Positions 1 through 8,323 of a stretch of 64,000 nt of DNA are shown here, one piece after another. This DNA comes from DASXUX01 sp036504595. Lineage in GTDB: Bacteria > Planctomycetota > SZUA-567 > H5-PLA8. Location of the stretch: positions 1-64,000 of the forward strand of contig DASXUX010000011.1 in the NCBI GenBank assembly GCA_036504595.1. The letters are read 5' to 3'. Position numbers and translations under genes: made by a program. Numbering within the stretch: the stretch's first letter is position 1; each line of letters starts with the position of its first letter. Under the pieces are notes generated by a model that saw nothing but the letters and a program-made list of their open reading frames with translations, was not told the origin of the DNA and searched no databases.

Positions 1-3
1 GCT

Positions 4-1092
4 GTGGAAATCGAAACTGCGCTGGTTACACTCTGTCATCGCAAGGCCGTCCTCGTTTCCAGACATCAAAATGTTCCAAGCAAACACTTTGTGTCAGAAA
101 CAGCGGCCTTGTCTTATTCATTCGGTGAGAAATGCGGGCTATCCGTCATCATGTTGGCAGTGTTGGCTGTTGCCGCTTACGCGATGGGCAACGCGGTTTT
201 CACTCCGCTGACTCAATCAACCCGTGACGCGGAGGATAAATGGCAGTGCTACACGGCGGATATTTTGATTCTCGTTTTCCAACTCGGCCTTGCCGGCCTG
301 TTCACGACTGATCCCGGATTCGAGCTCGCAATCGCATCGGAAGTCGCCGGCCTATTCCTGCTTTGGTCTCTGTTCTATGGCGGCTGGTGGGTCGGCGTGC
401 GAGCACTCTCCTTCGCGCGGATCCGAGAGCCGTTTCGCCGTGCTGTCATACTCGGCATCGTGTGTCCCCTTACCTTCTGCTGGCCCTTGGGATCGCTGGT
501 CTGCAATCCGCTTTTTCTGGCGATCACGATTATCGGGCTGCCCCTCGCCGTGCTCATCATCGCACTACTGTTGAAAGTCTGCCACACGCTGACGCTGTGG
601 ATTTCCCGTCCAGCACATGAAGACGCTTATTGGCAGTGCATGCAGCGGCGCTGGCCCTGGCTGGCAGCCCCCAAGTGGATTCTGCTTTTGTGTCTGGTCA
701 GCGGAAGTATGTACATCGCAACGTGGCCGGTCTGGTCCGGGCTGACCATCGGACCCATGTTCTACAAAACACATCTCGTGCGCTTCCGCGGTGAGATGCG
801 CCGCACCGCGGATATTCCCGCCATACAAAAATGGATGCAAGAGACGGACTTCGCGAAGGTTCCGCAGGAGACTTGGGGAGTCAAAACCGAAGCACTTCCA
901 GCATGCGTCCGTTCGCTTTCGACTCACTTCCGCTACACTCAGCGTAAAACACTAAGCTTTGTGTGGGGCGGCGGCTTTGGCCACTGGGGACTGGAAGTCG
1001 CCGCGCCAGGCACGCCTATGCCTCCATCACATTCTCGGGCCTATTACCTTCCGCTGCGCGACGGCGCGTGGGTTTGGGCAGAAATTCAATGA
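4..1092 (+). CDS. Polytopic membrane protein, unknown function
   Basis: Reading frame of 362 codons opening with GTG at the window edge; the true start may lie upstream, so the N-terminus is provisional. About six hydrophobic segments are visible, roughly residues 48-65, 80-100, 110-130, 145-165, 170-190 and 220-240, followed by a soluble C-terminal part of about 110 residues. I recognise no family. The C-terminal region has several aromatic and glycine residues (SFVWGGGFGHWGLEV) and is probably extracytoplasmic. The next gene (EamA) lies 173 bases downstream in the same direction, beyond a cytosine-rich repeat, so co-transcription is possible but not shown. Confidence 0.6.
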   Translation: MEIETALVTLCHRKAVLVSRHQNVPSKHFVSETAALSYSFGEKCGLSVIMLAVLAVAAYAMGNAVFTPLTQSTRDAEDKWQCYTADILILVFQLGLAGLFTTDPGFELAIASEVAGLFLLWSLFYGGWWVGVRALSFARIREPFRRAVILGIVCPLTFCWPLGSLVCNPLFLAITIIGLPLAVLIIALLLKVCHTLTLWISRPAHEDAYWQCMQRRWPWLAAPKWILLLCLVSGSMYIATWPVWSGLTIGPMFYKTHLVRFRGEMRRTADIPAIQKWMQETDFAKVPQETWGVKTEALPACVRSLSTHFRYTQRKTLSFVWGGGFGHWGLEVAAPGTPMPPSHSRAYYLPLRDGAWVWAEIQ

Positions 1093-1149
1093 TCGGTTGC
1101 GGGTAGACTCCCCCTCCCCTCTCCCTTACTATTGCTCGCATGAATGTGC

Positions 1150-1260
1150 CGTTTCCCCCCGTCTCCCCGTCGCCCCGTCACCCCGTCTGTCGTTTCCCCG
1201 TCTCCCCGTCCCCCCGTCACCCCGTCCGCCGCTCCCCCTCTCCCCTTCTCCCCCTCTGCC
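1150..1260. repeat. Cytosine-rich octad array (CCCCGTCN)
   Basis: The leader of the EamA gene is almost pure pyrimidine on the plus strand and is built from the word CCCCGTC plus one variable base, repeated at 8-bp spacing, then C/T runs up to the start codon. An open frame passes through it, but the words are typical of the non-coding word arrays found at other gene junctions here. Confidence 0.75.
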
Positions 1261-1264
1261 CTCC

Positions 1265-2158
1265 ATGACCCTCGGCATAATCTTCGCCCTCACCTGCGGC
1301 CTCCTCTGGGCCTTCATCGGCGTCCTCTACAGCACCATGGCCCGCCGCCGCATGCAGTTCTTCGCCGTCATGGGCCCGGCCTTCATCGTCACCGCCATCG
1401 CCGCATGGGTGTTCCTCGCCGATTATCACACGCTGTTCTTTGGCAAAACCAACGGCACTGCCTCGCTGGCATGGCTGATGATTCCTTCGGGAATCCTCAC
1501 CGTCCTCGGCATGGTCTGCATGCAAACCGCCATGCGACGCGGCCATCACGCCGCGTGCTGGACCATCGGCCAGTCCGCTCTCATTGCGCCGTATCTTTGC
1601 GGCGTCTTCTTCTTCGGCGAACCCCTTCTCGCGCGCAAAGCATTCGGCGTTGCACTGATTCTTGCCAGCCTCGTCGCATTCGGCCGAGCGCGCCGCAAAA
1701 CCGAAACGGAAGAACCGGCCAACGGCGGTTGGGGCTGGCTGGGCCTTTCGATCGCCTGCCTCGCACTCCTCAGCATCCAGCAGACGCTCACCACGCTCCC
1801 TTCGCACTGGCCAAACTGGACCGACAGCCTGCGCCTGCGCGTGCCGCTCATGTTCACCGGCGTGGCCCTCGCCTACGGCAGCGGCGCGTTGCTCACCAAG
1901 CAACGGCCCGGCAGAACCGAATTGGCGATCTCCGCCGGAATGGTCTGCATTTCTCTGCCCAGCCACTACTGCCTCTACAAGGCCATGGATTGCCTGACCG
2001 AAAGCCACATGGTCGGCTTGGTCTATCCGCTCGCGGTTGGAACCTGCATCTTGGGGTTTGCGCTTTATAGCCTTGTTATTTTGAAAGAAAAGACGACGGC
2101 CTTCCACGCCCTCGGTGTCCTGATCGGCATTGGCGGCATTATTTTGCTTTCAATCTAG
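1265..2158 (+). CDS. EamA/DMT-family transporter
   Basis: Predicted 297-aa integral membrane protein with about ten hydrophobic helices in two halves, the drug/metabolite transporter layout. Helix 1 begins right at the N-terminus (TLGIIFALTCGLLWAFIGV), which supports ATG 1265 rather than the much longer upstream frame, whose extra 100 residues would be translated from the C-rich repeat. A short charged linker (residues about 141-155) separates the halves, and the protein ends with a hydrophobic helix (ALGVLIGIGGIILLSI). Substrate cannot be predicted. No neighbour suggests a pathway. Confidence 0.75.
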   Translation: MTLGIIFALTCGLLWAFIGVLYSTMARRRMQFFAVMGPAFIVTAIAAWVFLADYHTLFFGKTNGTASLAWLMIPSGILTVLGMVCMQTAMRRGHHAACWTIGQSALIAPYLCGVFFFGEPLLARKAFGVALILASLVAFGRARRKTETEEPANGGWGWLGLSIACLALLSIQQTLTTLPSHWPNWTDSLRLRVPLMFTGVALAYGSGALLTKQRPGRTELAISAGMVCISLPSHYCLYKAMDCLTESHMVGLVYPLAVGTCILGFALYSLVILKEKTTAFHALGVLIGIGGIILLSI

Positions 2159-2264
2159 AAATATATGACGGATGGGTGGCGGGATTCGATTTTAAGGGGT
2201 AGTCTTAATTTCAGGATATAAAGGCAGATTTGCCACGTCGATCCAGTATCCAGGGAGCATAAGC

Positions 2265-2645
2265 GTGACAGGAGTCGTGAACGTCCTCCAGAAAACAGGC
2301 TATCTACACACATTGGTGACAGGAGAATTGACACTAGACGTGGCCCGTGAGGTCGTCGCACAAAGCGTCAACGCCTCAACTCAGCACGCTTGCCCTCGCG
2401 CGCTCATCGATATCCGCGAAACCACTCTCAACTTCGGCCTGCTCGACATCCACGGCGTCGGTGCGCTCTTTGCAGCACTGACCAGCGGCGCGCTCAAACG
2501 CGTGGCGGTCATCGGCTTGGACTCAGACATGCGCCCCGACCGAGCCCTCCAGGCCATTACGCGCAGCCGCGGCCTGGATTTTAAGATTTTCAGCGCCCTC
2601 GCCGACGCCCTGATCTGGATTCAGCACCAAGCACCGGCCAATTAG
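2265..2645 (+). CDS. STAS/SpoIIAA-like small protein
   Basis: 126 aa, GTG start. Its alternating strand/helix pattern, with a central segment ALIDIRETTLNFGLLDIHGVGALFAAL followed by KRVAVIGLD, resembles the STAS/SpoIIAA-like fold of small cytosolic regulators. No catalytic motif is visible. It stands alone between the EamA gene and the convergent PQQ-propeller gene. The family call is by pattern only. Confidence 0.5.
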   Translation: MTGVVNVLQKTGYLHTLVTGELTLDVAREVVAQSVNASTQHACPRALIDIRETTLNFGLLDIHGVGALFAALTSGALKRVAVIGLDSDMRPDRALQAITRSRGLDFKIFSALADALIWIQHQAPAN

Positions 2646-2654
2646 CCGCGCGCA

Positions 2655-2758
2655 AGCAAACCATTCCAGAGGACCTCCGCGTCCTCTGCGGTAAGCCGTT
2701 TACCAAGTACCGCTCACCACTCCACCACTCCACCACTCCACCACTCACCAAGTACCAC
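2655..2758. repeat. Intergenic words: GCAGAGGACGC-type plus octads CCACCACT
   Basis: Between two convergent genes. On the minus strand the first half carries the phrase ACCGCAGAGGACGCGGAGG, a relative of phrases at about 5,657-5,681 and 57,379-57,415. The second half (2,713-2,749) is a tandem run of CCACCACT at 8-bp spacing, flanked on both sides by ACCAAGTACC. Confidence 0.75.
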
Positions 2759-2761
2759 CCT

Positions 2762-4015
2762 TCACTTGCCCTCCAGATCGTAACAAAGCAGCACGTCCTG
2801 ATCGCGCAAGTATAGCTTTCCATCAGCGATGACCGGATGCGGCCAGCTGTTCTTCTTGCTGCGATCCGGCTGCTGGAAGCGGCCCGTTTCCTTGTAGCCG
2901 GCCGGACTGGCCTCTACGAGCGCCACGACGCCCGGTCCGCCTTCGCTCCGGCAGTACAGATGTCCATCCGCATACGCGCACGATCCTTTGCCGACGCCAT
3001 TGTTCTTCCACACCACGTTGCCGCTCTTCACTTCGATGCACATCCAGCCGCCGGCATCGCTATGCCCATACAGATGCTCGCCCACCACAATCACTCCGCC
3101 GTGATGGTTCGCCATCTCCTTGCCGCTGTACAGAAGATCCGCTTTGAACTGCGTGCCCGAACCGGTCACCTTAAATGCGCTGTGCCCCACGCCATACCCC
3201 GACGTGACAAACACAACGCCATCCGCGCACACCGGCGTAGTGACGACTGCCGTTCGCCCTTGCCGCGGAGCGCGCCAGAGCATCTGGCCGCTCTTCGGTT
3301 CGATGCCCACGACACTTTGCTGCGTAAGCTGCATGTACTGCCGCACGCCGCCGATTTCCGCAATCGCGATCGACGAATAGTCCGCTCCATCCGTAAACTG
3401 CGTGCAGCGCCACACCAGCGCGCCCGTGGTCTTATTTAGAGCCACCACGGCGCCACCTCGACCGCCGGGCGTCACCGCAACAATGTTCCCATCCAGCAGC
3501 GGTGATTCCGAATAGCCCCATCCTCCCACCCCGCCCTTGTAGTCCGCCGTCATGCTCTTGCGCCAGACTTCCTTCCCCGTTGCCGCAGCCACGCAAACAA
3601 GATCGCCGAACTGATCCATCGCCCACACGCCCTGTCCATCCGTTGCCGGAGTACAGCGCGGCCCCGGAAACCCGCCGCCGCCGCCCGTCTTTCCGACTTT
3701 CGCCGTCCAGACAGGCTTCCCGTCGGCGACATTCAGGCAGATCACCTGGCTCGATCCCGCCAGATCGCCCATCGTGTAAAGCTTCCCGCCCACAGCCGAC
3801 AGGCCCGAGTATCCATCGCCAAGGCCCGTCGCCTTCCAGACCAGTTTCGGTCCGCCGGCCGGCCACTCCTTCAGCAGCCCCGTCTCTTTCGAGATCCCAT
3901 CGCGATTGGGCCCGCGCCACTGCGGCCACTCGCCGGCCGTCTCCGCACCAATCGCCAGCGCGCTCACAAACACGAGCGCCACCATTCCACACAGCATCTC
4001 TCCGAACCGTTTCAT
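2762..4015 (-). CDS. Exported PQQ-like beta-propeller protein
   Basis: 417 aa. A signal peptide (hydrophobic residues about 8-22, ending AIGAETAGEW) is followed by WPQWRGPNRDG, the opening motif typical of planctomycete PQQ-like propeller proteins. Repeated propeller blades follow, each with GKLYTM / VICLNVADGKPVWTAKV-type strands and the A-x-x-G-x-x-x-W signature. Such proteins are periplasmic or surface-associated beta-propellers; the cofactor and reaction are not predictable, and many are non-enzymatic. AAGGAGA lies just upstream of ATG 4015. The DUF1080 gene lies upstream in the same direction, 70 bases away, separated by a heptad array, so the two may form one operon of exported glycan-related proteins. 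Confidence 0.85.
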   Translation of the reverse strand: MKRFGEMLCGMVALVFVSALAIGAETAGEWPQWRGPNRDGISKETGLLKEWPAGGPKLVWKATGLGDGYSGLSAVGGKLYTMGDLAGSSQVICLNVADGKPVWTAKVGKTGGGGGFPGPRCTPATDGQGVWAMDQFGDLVCVAAATGKEVWRKSMTADYKGGVGGWGYSESPLLDGNIVAVTPGGRGGAVVALNKTTGALVWRCTQFTDGADYSSIAIAEIGGVRQYMQLTQQSVVGIEPKSGQMLWRAPRQGRTAVVTTPVCADGVVFVTSGYGVGHSAFKVTGSGTQFKADLLYSGKEMANHHGGVIVVGEHLYGHSDAGGWMCIEVKSGNVVWKNNGVGKGSCAYADGHLYCRSEGGPGVVALVEASPAGYKETGRFQQPDRSKKNSWPHPVIADGKLYLRDQDVLLCYDLEGK

Positions 4016-4043
4016 CCCAATCTCCTTACAGTCGTCAACTCGT

Positions 4044-4088
4044 CTGCTGGCTACTGGCCACTGGCTACTGACTACTGACTACTGGCTA
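4044..4088. repeat. Heptad array ACTGGCT/ACTGACT
   Basis: About six 7-bp words (ACTGGCT, ACTGGCC, ACTGACT) fill the gap between the DUF1080 and PQQ-propeller genes. The last word supplies the TAG stop codon of the DUF1080 gene, so the array abuts the gene directly. Confidence 0.8.
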
Positions 4089-4721
4089 CTTCTTGATTTC
4101 CTTAACCTGGACGTTCTTGATCTCCACAATGCTGCCCAGATTGTGCTGCTGGAACGCCATGTGGCCCTTCATAAAAGTGTTCTTCTCATCGACGAAATCC
4201 ACTGCAACCTTGTCGTTCACCTTGATGATGATGTGGTTGCCTTCAGCGATCACTTCCTGAGTGAACCACGTGTCCGGCGGTACAAGCATCTCCCTCACGT
4301 TCATAAAATTGTAGAGGCTCCCGGTGCGCTTGGGGTCGCTGTGCGTGCTGTTGATCTGCGCCTCATAGCCTTTCGGCCAGCCATTGCCCAGCGCCGCGCG
4401 GAAGTACTGTCCGCTGTTTCCCTTGTCCGAAATCTTCGCCTCGCACTTGAACTGGAAATTCTCATAGTCGCCGCGCGGGCTGAAGATGTGGCTCACCTCT
4501 CCTTCGCCCTTTAGCACGCCGTCCTTGAACGTCCACTGCCCCTTATCGAATTTCTTAACGCCATCAGCTTCTTCGACCTTGGCCGTTGCCTTTGCCGGCA
4601 TCAGCTTCCATTCCTTGAACGACTTCTCGTCCAGAATCGTCACCCATCCATCCGCATCCGCCGCGCGCACTCCCGCACAGACCAGCAAAGCAATCATCGC
4701 GCACAAAGTCAGGCTTCTCAT
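4086..4721 (-). CDS. DUF1080 (3-keto-disaccharide hydrolase-like) exported protein
   Basis: 211 aa from ATG 4721, chosen because it begins a clean signal peptide (MRSLTLCAMIALLVCAGVRA) with the strong ribosome-binding site GAAAGGAGA upstream. The mature part opens with DGWVTILDEKSFKEWK and contains the concanavalin-like DUF1080 core: FKDGVLKGEG, DYENFQFKCEAKISDKGNSGQYFR, GYEAQIN, and the C-terminal HMAFQQHNLGSIVEIKNVQVKEI. Members are exported sugar-active proteins; some cleave 3-keto-glycosides. The pairing with a PQQ-like propeller is common in planctomycetes. Substrate unknown. Confidence 0.88.
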   Translation of the reverse strand: MRSLTLCAMIALLVCAGVRAADADGWVTILDEKSFKEWKLMPAKATAKVEEADGVKKFDKGQWTFKDGVLKGEGEVSHIFSPRGDYENFQFKCEAKISDKGNSGQYFRAALGNGWPKGYEAQINSTHSDPKRTGSLYNFMNVREMLVPPDTWFTQEVIAEGNHIIIKVNDKVAVDFVDEKNTFMKGHMAFQQHNLGSIVEIKNVQVKEIKK

Positions 4722-4778
4722 CTGCGTCCCATCTCCTTTCACACATGTTGCCGTCACCGACCCCAACTCATACAGAGT

Positions 4779-4862
4779 ACAGCAGGGTATAGGGTTCGGG
4801 GTTCGGGGTCCAGTGAAGGCCTTTACCCTAGACCCTGACCCCTGAACCCTATACCCTGCTGT
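4779..4862. repeat. Long inverted repeat built of heptads (GGGTATA/GGGTTCG)
   Basis: Arms 4,779-4,810 and 4,831-4,862 are 32 bp each and pair at 29 of 32 positions by my comparison, with a 20-base loop. Each arm is itself a series of 7-bp words (AGGGTAT AGGGTTC GGGGTTC). It sits between the divergent starts of the DUF1080 and UPF0016-ferritin genes, so it is not a simple shared terminator. Confidence 0.85.
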
Positions 4863-4900
4863 CCTGCAAACACGATCTGAATCTGTATTGGAGTGAATCC

Positions 4901-5647
4901 ATGGACACGAAACTTTTTGCCAGCACCTTCGCTTTGATCTTCCTGGCTGAGTTAGGCGATAAAACGCAACTGGCTGCCCTTGCGCAATCGGTGAACGGCC
5001 GCTGGACGGTCTTCCTGGCCGCGTCTTCCGCGCTGGTGCTCAGCACGTTGATTGCAGTCCTTGTGGGCGAAGCTTTCGCGCGCGCCGTTCCGCCCGCCTA
5101 TATCAAAGGCGCTGCCGGCGTGCTCTTTCTTCTCTTCGGCGTTCTGATGCTGCGGAGCGCGTTCACCGGGGAAGCCAGGGCGGAATCCAAAGCCAAACCT
5201 GGCATCCTCACGTCTGTCGCATTGAACATCGCGGCCACATTCGAACAGGCCGCGGCGGACGACTATGCCGCCTTGAGCAAATTGGCGACTGACGAGAAAC
5301 TGCGCAACCTTCTGGACGGACTGCAGGCCGAGGAACGCGACCACGCGCGCCGAATCCGGCAAGCGGTGGTCGAGCACGGTGAAATCCGGCTGGCTCAGGT
5401 CAATCCGGAACTTTGGCCCAAGCTGCCCGACTTGGTCCACGATGTCGCCGTTTCGGACGATGCAAAGGCAGGTGCGTCGGCGATCCTGCAGCACGCACTG
5501 CAGCACGAAGAGGCAACCGCCCGCTTTTACGAAGCCCTGGCCGCAGAAGCCACGCTGCCCAGATTACGGGCGGTCTTTGCAGCTTTGGCCGGCGACGAGA
5601 AACTACATGCCTCTCGTCTGCACGATATGCTTCAGGCCAAGACCTAA
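4901..5647 (+). CDS. UPF0016/GDT1-type transporter domain fused to a ferritin-like domain
   Basis: 248 aa. Residues 1-90 form one UPF0016 (GDT1/TMEM165) unit: three hydrophobic helices with the signature FLAELGDKTQLAALA in the first. UPF0016 proteins export Mn2+ or Ca2+ and normally carry two such units; here only one is present, so a dimer would be needed. From about residue 110 the chain turns into a four-helix ferritin/rubrerythrin-like domain with all expected metal ligands: FEQAAADDY (helix 1), EERDH (helix 2, ExxH), HEEATARFY (helix 3) and DEKLH (helix 4, ExxH). The layout parallels the membrane-bound ferritin MbfA (rubrerythrin plus VIT1) but with a different transporter. Likely role: sensing or oxidising Fe/Mn while exporting it. 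The fusion is one uninterrupted frame. Confidence 0.8.
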   Translation: MDTKLFASTFALIFLAELGDKTQLAALAQSVNGRWTVFLAASSALVLSTLIAVLVGEAFARAVPPAYIKGAAGVLFLLFGVLMLRSAFTGEARAESKAKPGILTSVALNIAATFEQAAADDYAALSKLATDEKLRNLLDGLQAEERDHARRIRQAVVEHGEIRLAQVNPELWPKLPDLVHDVAVSDDAKAGASAILQHALQHEEATARFYEALAAEATLPRLRAVFAALAGDEKLHASRLHDMLQAKT

Positions 5648-5656
5648 AAAACAACC

Positions 5657-5768
5657 TTGAACCGCAAAGACGCGAAGAACGGAAGGGTATAGGGTCCAGG
5701 GTTCAGGGTCTAGGAATGGAGAACCTCAGTCCTTCCCCTGAACCCCGAACCCTGAACCCCGAACCCTT
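5657..5768. repeat. Intergenic repeat: ACCGCAAAGACGC phrase and heptad inverted repeat
   Basis: The gap after the UPF0016-ferritin gene starts with ACCGCAAAGACGCGAAGAAC, then carries words of the GGGTATA/GGGTTCA kind (5,685-5,714) and their complement CCCTGAA/CCCCGAA (5,735-5,768). The two arms could fold back on each other, as at 4,779-4,862. Confidence 0.8.
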
Positions 5769-5855
5769 GCCTTTGTCTGCCGACAAAGCTCTGGCGCACC
5801 CGGCAAAGAAAGACTAGACTTATTCACACTTCCATATCGGTGTAAGGAGCCCACA

Positions 5856-8255
5856 ATGTTTCAGTGCAGAGTTGTCACTCTCCGCGTAGCGGCGTGTGTT
5901 GTGCTCGCTGGCATCGTCCTGCCCCTGCTGCCTGTTTCGGGCGGTGAGGCCGCGCCAGAGGAGTTGCTGCCCGAAAACTCCTTGGCTGCGCTGGTGCTGC
6001 CGGACCTTCAGGCGGCCAAAACACAGTACGCCGGCACGCGGCTGGCGGAAATGTTCTCTCAGCCGGCGCTGCAGGAGTTCCTGCAGCCAGTGCTGGACGA
6101 AATCAAAAAGCAGGACGCCGAAACGCTGAAGGCCAATCCCGGCGCGCTCACCTTCAACGCGGACCTTTTCAACGGCAGCTTGGCGGCAGCACTCTTTGGT
6201 TCGCCGGGCGATCCAACCTCGGGTGGCGTTGTGGCGATTTTTGCGCCCAAAGTGCCTGACAGTTTTCTAGCGTCGCTCCCGCCGGCAATCGCCAAGGCAT
6301 TGAAGGACGGAAACCTGCCGTTACCGCCTACGGCCGATGCCGGTCTCGCCTGGGCCAACGGTCGCCTCGTCTTCTGCGCGCCAAAGGCGCAATTGCCGCG
6401 CATGCTGGCGAAGGTCACGGGCGCAGCGGACGCGCCGAAAGGATCGCTCGCCCAAACGGCCGTCTATGCCAAAGCACGAGCGCAACTGGCTGGCGCAGCG
6501 GGATGGGCCTTCGCCGCCCCTCAGGCGATGTTCACGCTGACGCTGTCCTTCATGCCCGACCCGGTTGCGATGGATCGCGCCAAAGCCACTTGGAGTGCGC
6601 TTGGGTTGAACACGTTGGATTCGGTTAGCGTAGGACTGACCTTCAAAGACAAAGAGCCGATCGGCGATGTGTTCCTGGGCTTAAGCGGCGCCACGACTGG
6701 AATCTTCTCACTGCTTTGCCCGCCAGATGCCGTCGGGCCCGTAGCGGACGCTTTTCGCATCGCGGCGCCGGACAGTCCCTACGTTGCGACCGGGTACTTT
6801 AACTTCGCCGGAATCCTGCCACTGATCAAGGCTAGCCTGGCGGCGACGGACCCTCAGGGCGGACAAATGCTGGACAACCAGTTGCAGGCGCTCAGTGGAA
6901 TGCTGCAGTTCGACTTGCAGAAGGATGTGTTCGAGAACATCGACGGGCACTTCATCGCGGCTCAAACCAGCGTCAACACGGCCATTCCAGTGCTGCCGCT
7001 CCCCGGGATAGTCCTTTCGTTTGGCGCGAAGAATCCGGCGAAGCTCACCGAGTGCCTGACGCGAGTTGAAACTTTGTTGAAGGCACTTCCGCCGCCGGTC
7101 GGCGGGATCGTGAAGCTGAAGCAGGTCAAGCACGCGGAGAAAGCCATCTATTATTTGAGCGGCCCGATCCTGCCACTCTCGCCAGCGATGTGTATCGCCG
7201 ACAACCGCCTGCTGCTGGGCACAACGCTGAATGCAGTGCGGCGCTCGCTGGAACAGGCACAGAAGACCGAAAACATTCTGGGCAACAAAGACTTTCAGCA
7301 GGCGCTGGCCCGCGCGACGGCGCAGCCGTTCAGCGCGGAGAAAATCCCGGCACAGTTCGCATACGGCGCGGACGCGGGCGCCGGCACGGGGGCCCTGCTG
7401 CTGGCGAGCACCTACCTGGCGGCAGCGGGCGGGCTGCAAGTCGCGAACATCGCGCTGGCCGCACCCGCCGGACAGGATCAGCAGGCACTGGAGACGCGCG
7501 TGCAGCAGTCGGCGCTGGCGATGTTCCGGCAGTATGACCTGGGTTTCTGGCCCGATCAGGTGTTCTTCAGCAAATATCAGCGGCCGACGGTCGGAATAAT
7601 CAAAACCGATGCGGCCGGAATCCACTGGCAGACCGAACTCCCGCCGCCCGTTCCAGCGGCATCGCACATGGGTTCAGCGCCGGTCGTCATCGCAGTCGTG
7701 GCGATCGGAGCCGGGATGGCGCTGCCAGTGCTCGCTCGCTCGAGAGAGAGCGCTCGGCGTGTTGCCTCAGCCAGCAACCTGAACCAGATGCTGAAAGCCG
7801 CGTACATGTACGCCGATGTTCCGGCGAACAAGGGTGAGTTCCCGGCCGACCCGGCGCTGCTGGTGCCGAATTACATTGCCGATGCGCGGGTGTTCCAGAA
7901 TCCGCGGTTCGCGAATCAGGACGTTGGTTACATGTGGGTGGCCGGCGTGACGAACGAGATGGCCATGGCTGTGGTGGCTTATGAAGCGCCGCCGCCCGGC
8001 GACCGCAGCGGTGGGCGAAACGTGGCGATTGGCGCCGGCACGGTCGAATGGGTGGACGAGGCGCACTTCCAGAAACTGCTGGAAGACACCGGCGAGATAC
8101 TCAAGAAAGCCAAACGCGAGATGAAAGTGGTGCCGATCAGCATGCGCGCAATGCAGGAACGGGCTCCCGGCGTACCGCAGCGCCGGCAACGGCGGCCACG
8201 GCCGGCGGAACCGAATCGGCAGCAACCGGACCCGGGCAAGCAGCCGGAGTTCTAA
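5856..8255 (+). CDS. Exported DUF3352-like protein with pseudopilin-like C-terminal segment (paralog A)
   Basis: 799 aa. It has a signal peptide (residues about 8-30), then a long region with the opening LLPENSLAALVLPDLQAAKTQYAGTRLAEMFSQPALQEFLQPVL, the type of repeat seen in DUF3352-like proteins. Near residue 610 there is a hydrophobic helix (VVIAVVAIGAGMALPVLARSRE) followed by ESARRVASASNLNQMLKAAYMYA, which matches the helix-plus-polar-stretch of type II secretion pseudopilins and DUF1559 proteins, but placed internally rather than at the N-terminus. The C-terminus is proline/arginine rich. The start is supported by AAGGAG upstream. The next gene is a close paralog. Function unknown; probably a periplasmic or envelope protein. 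Confidence 0.65.
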   Translation: MFQCRVVTLRVAACVVLAGIVLPLLPVSGGEAAPEELLPENSLAALVLPDLQAAKTQYAGTRLAEMFSQPALQEFLQPVLDEIKKQDAETLKANPGALTFNADLFNGSLAAALFGSPGDPTSGGVVAIFAPKVPDSFLASLPPAIAKALKDGNLPLPPTADAGLAWANGRLVFCAPKAQLPRMLAKVTGAADAPKGSLAQTAVYAKARAQLAGAAGWAFAAPQAMFTLTLSFMPDPVAMDRAKATWSALGLNTLDSVSVGLTFKDKEPIGDVFLGLSGATTGIFSLLCPPDAVGPVADAFRIAAPDSPYVATGYFNFAGILPLIKASLAATDPQGGQMLDNQLQALSGMLQFDLQKDVFENIDGHFIAAQTSVNTAIPVLPLPGIVLSFGAKNPAKLTECLTRVETLLKALPPPVGGIVKLKQVKHAEKAIYYLSGPILPLSPAMCIADNRLLLGTTLNAVRRSLEQAQKTENILGNKDFQQALARATAQPFSAEKIPAQFAYGADAGAGTGALLLASTYLAAAGGLQVANIALAAPAGQDQQALETRVQQSALAMFRQYDLGFWPDQVFFSKYQRPTVGIIKTDAAGIHWQTELPPPVPAASHMGSAPVVIAVVAIGAGMALPVLARSRESARRVASASNLNQMLKAAYMYADVPANKGEFPADPALLVPNYIADARVFQNPRFANQDVGYMWVAGVTNEMAMAVVAYEAPPPGDRSGGRNVAIGAGTVEWVDEAHFQKLLEDTGEILKKAKREMKVVPISMRAMQERAPGVPQRRQRRPRPAEPNRQQPDPGKQPEF

Positions 8256-8323
8256 CGGATGGAAGCGGGAAAATCTCTGTGACAAGGGTGTCAGAGCAAA
8301 ACGACGTGAGTAAGGAGCATTCG

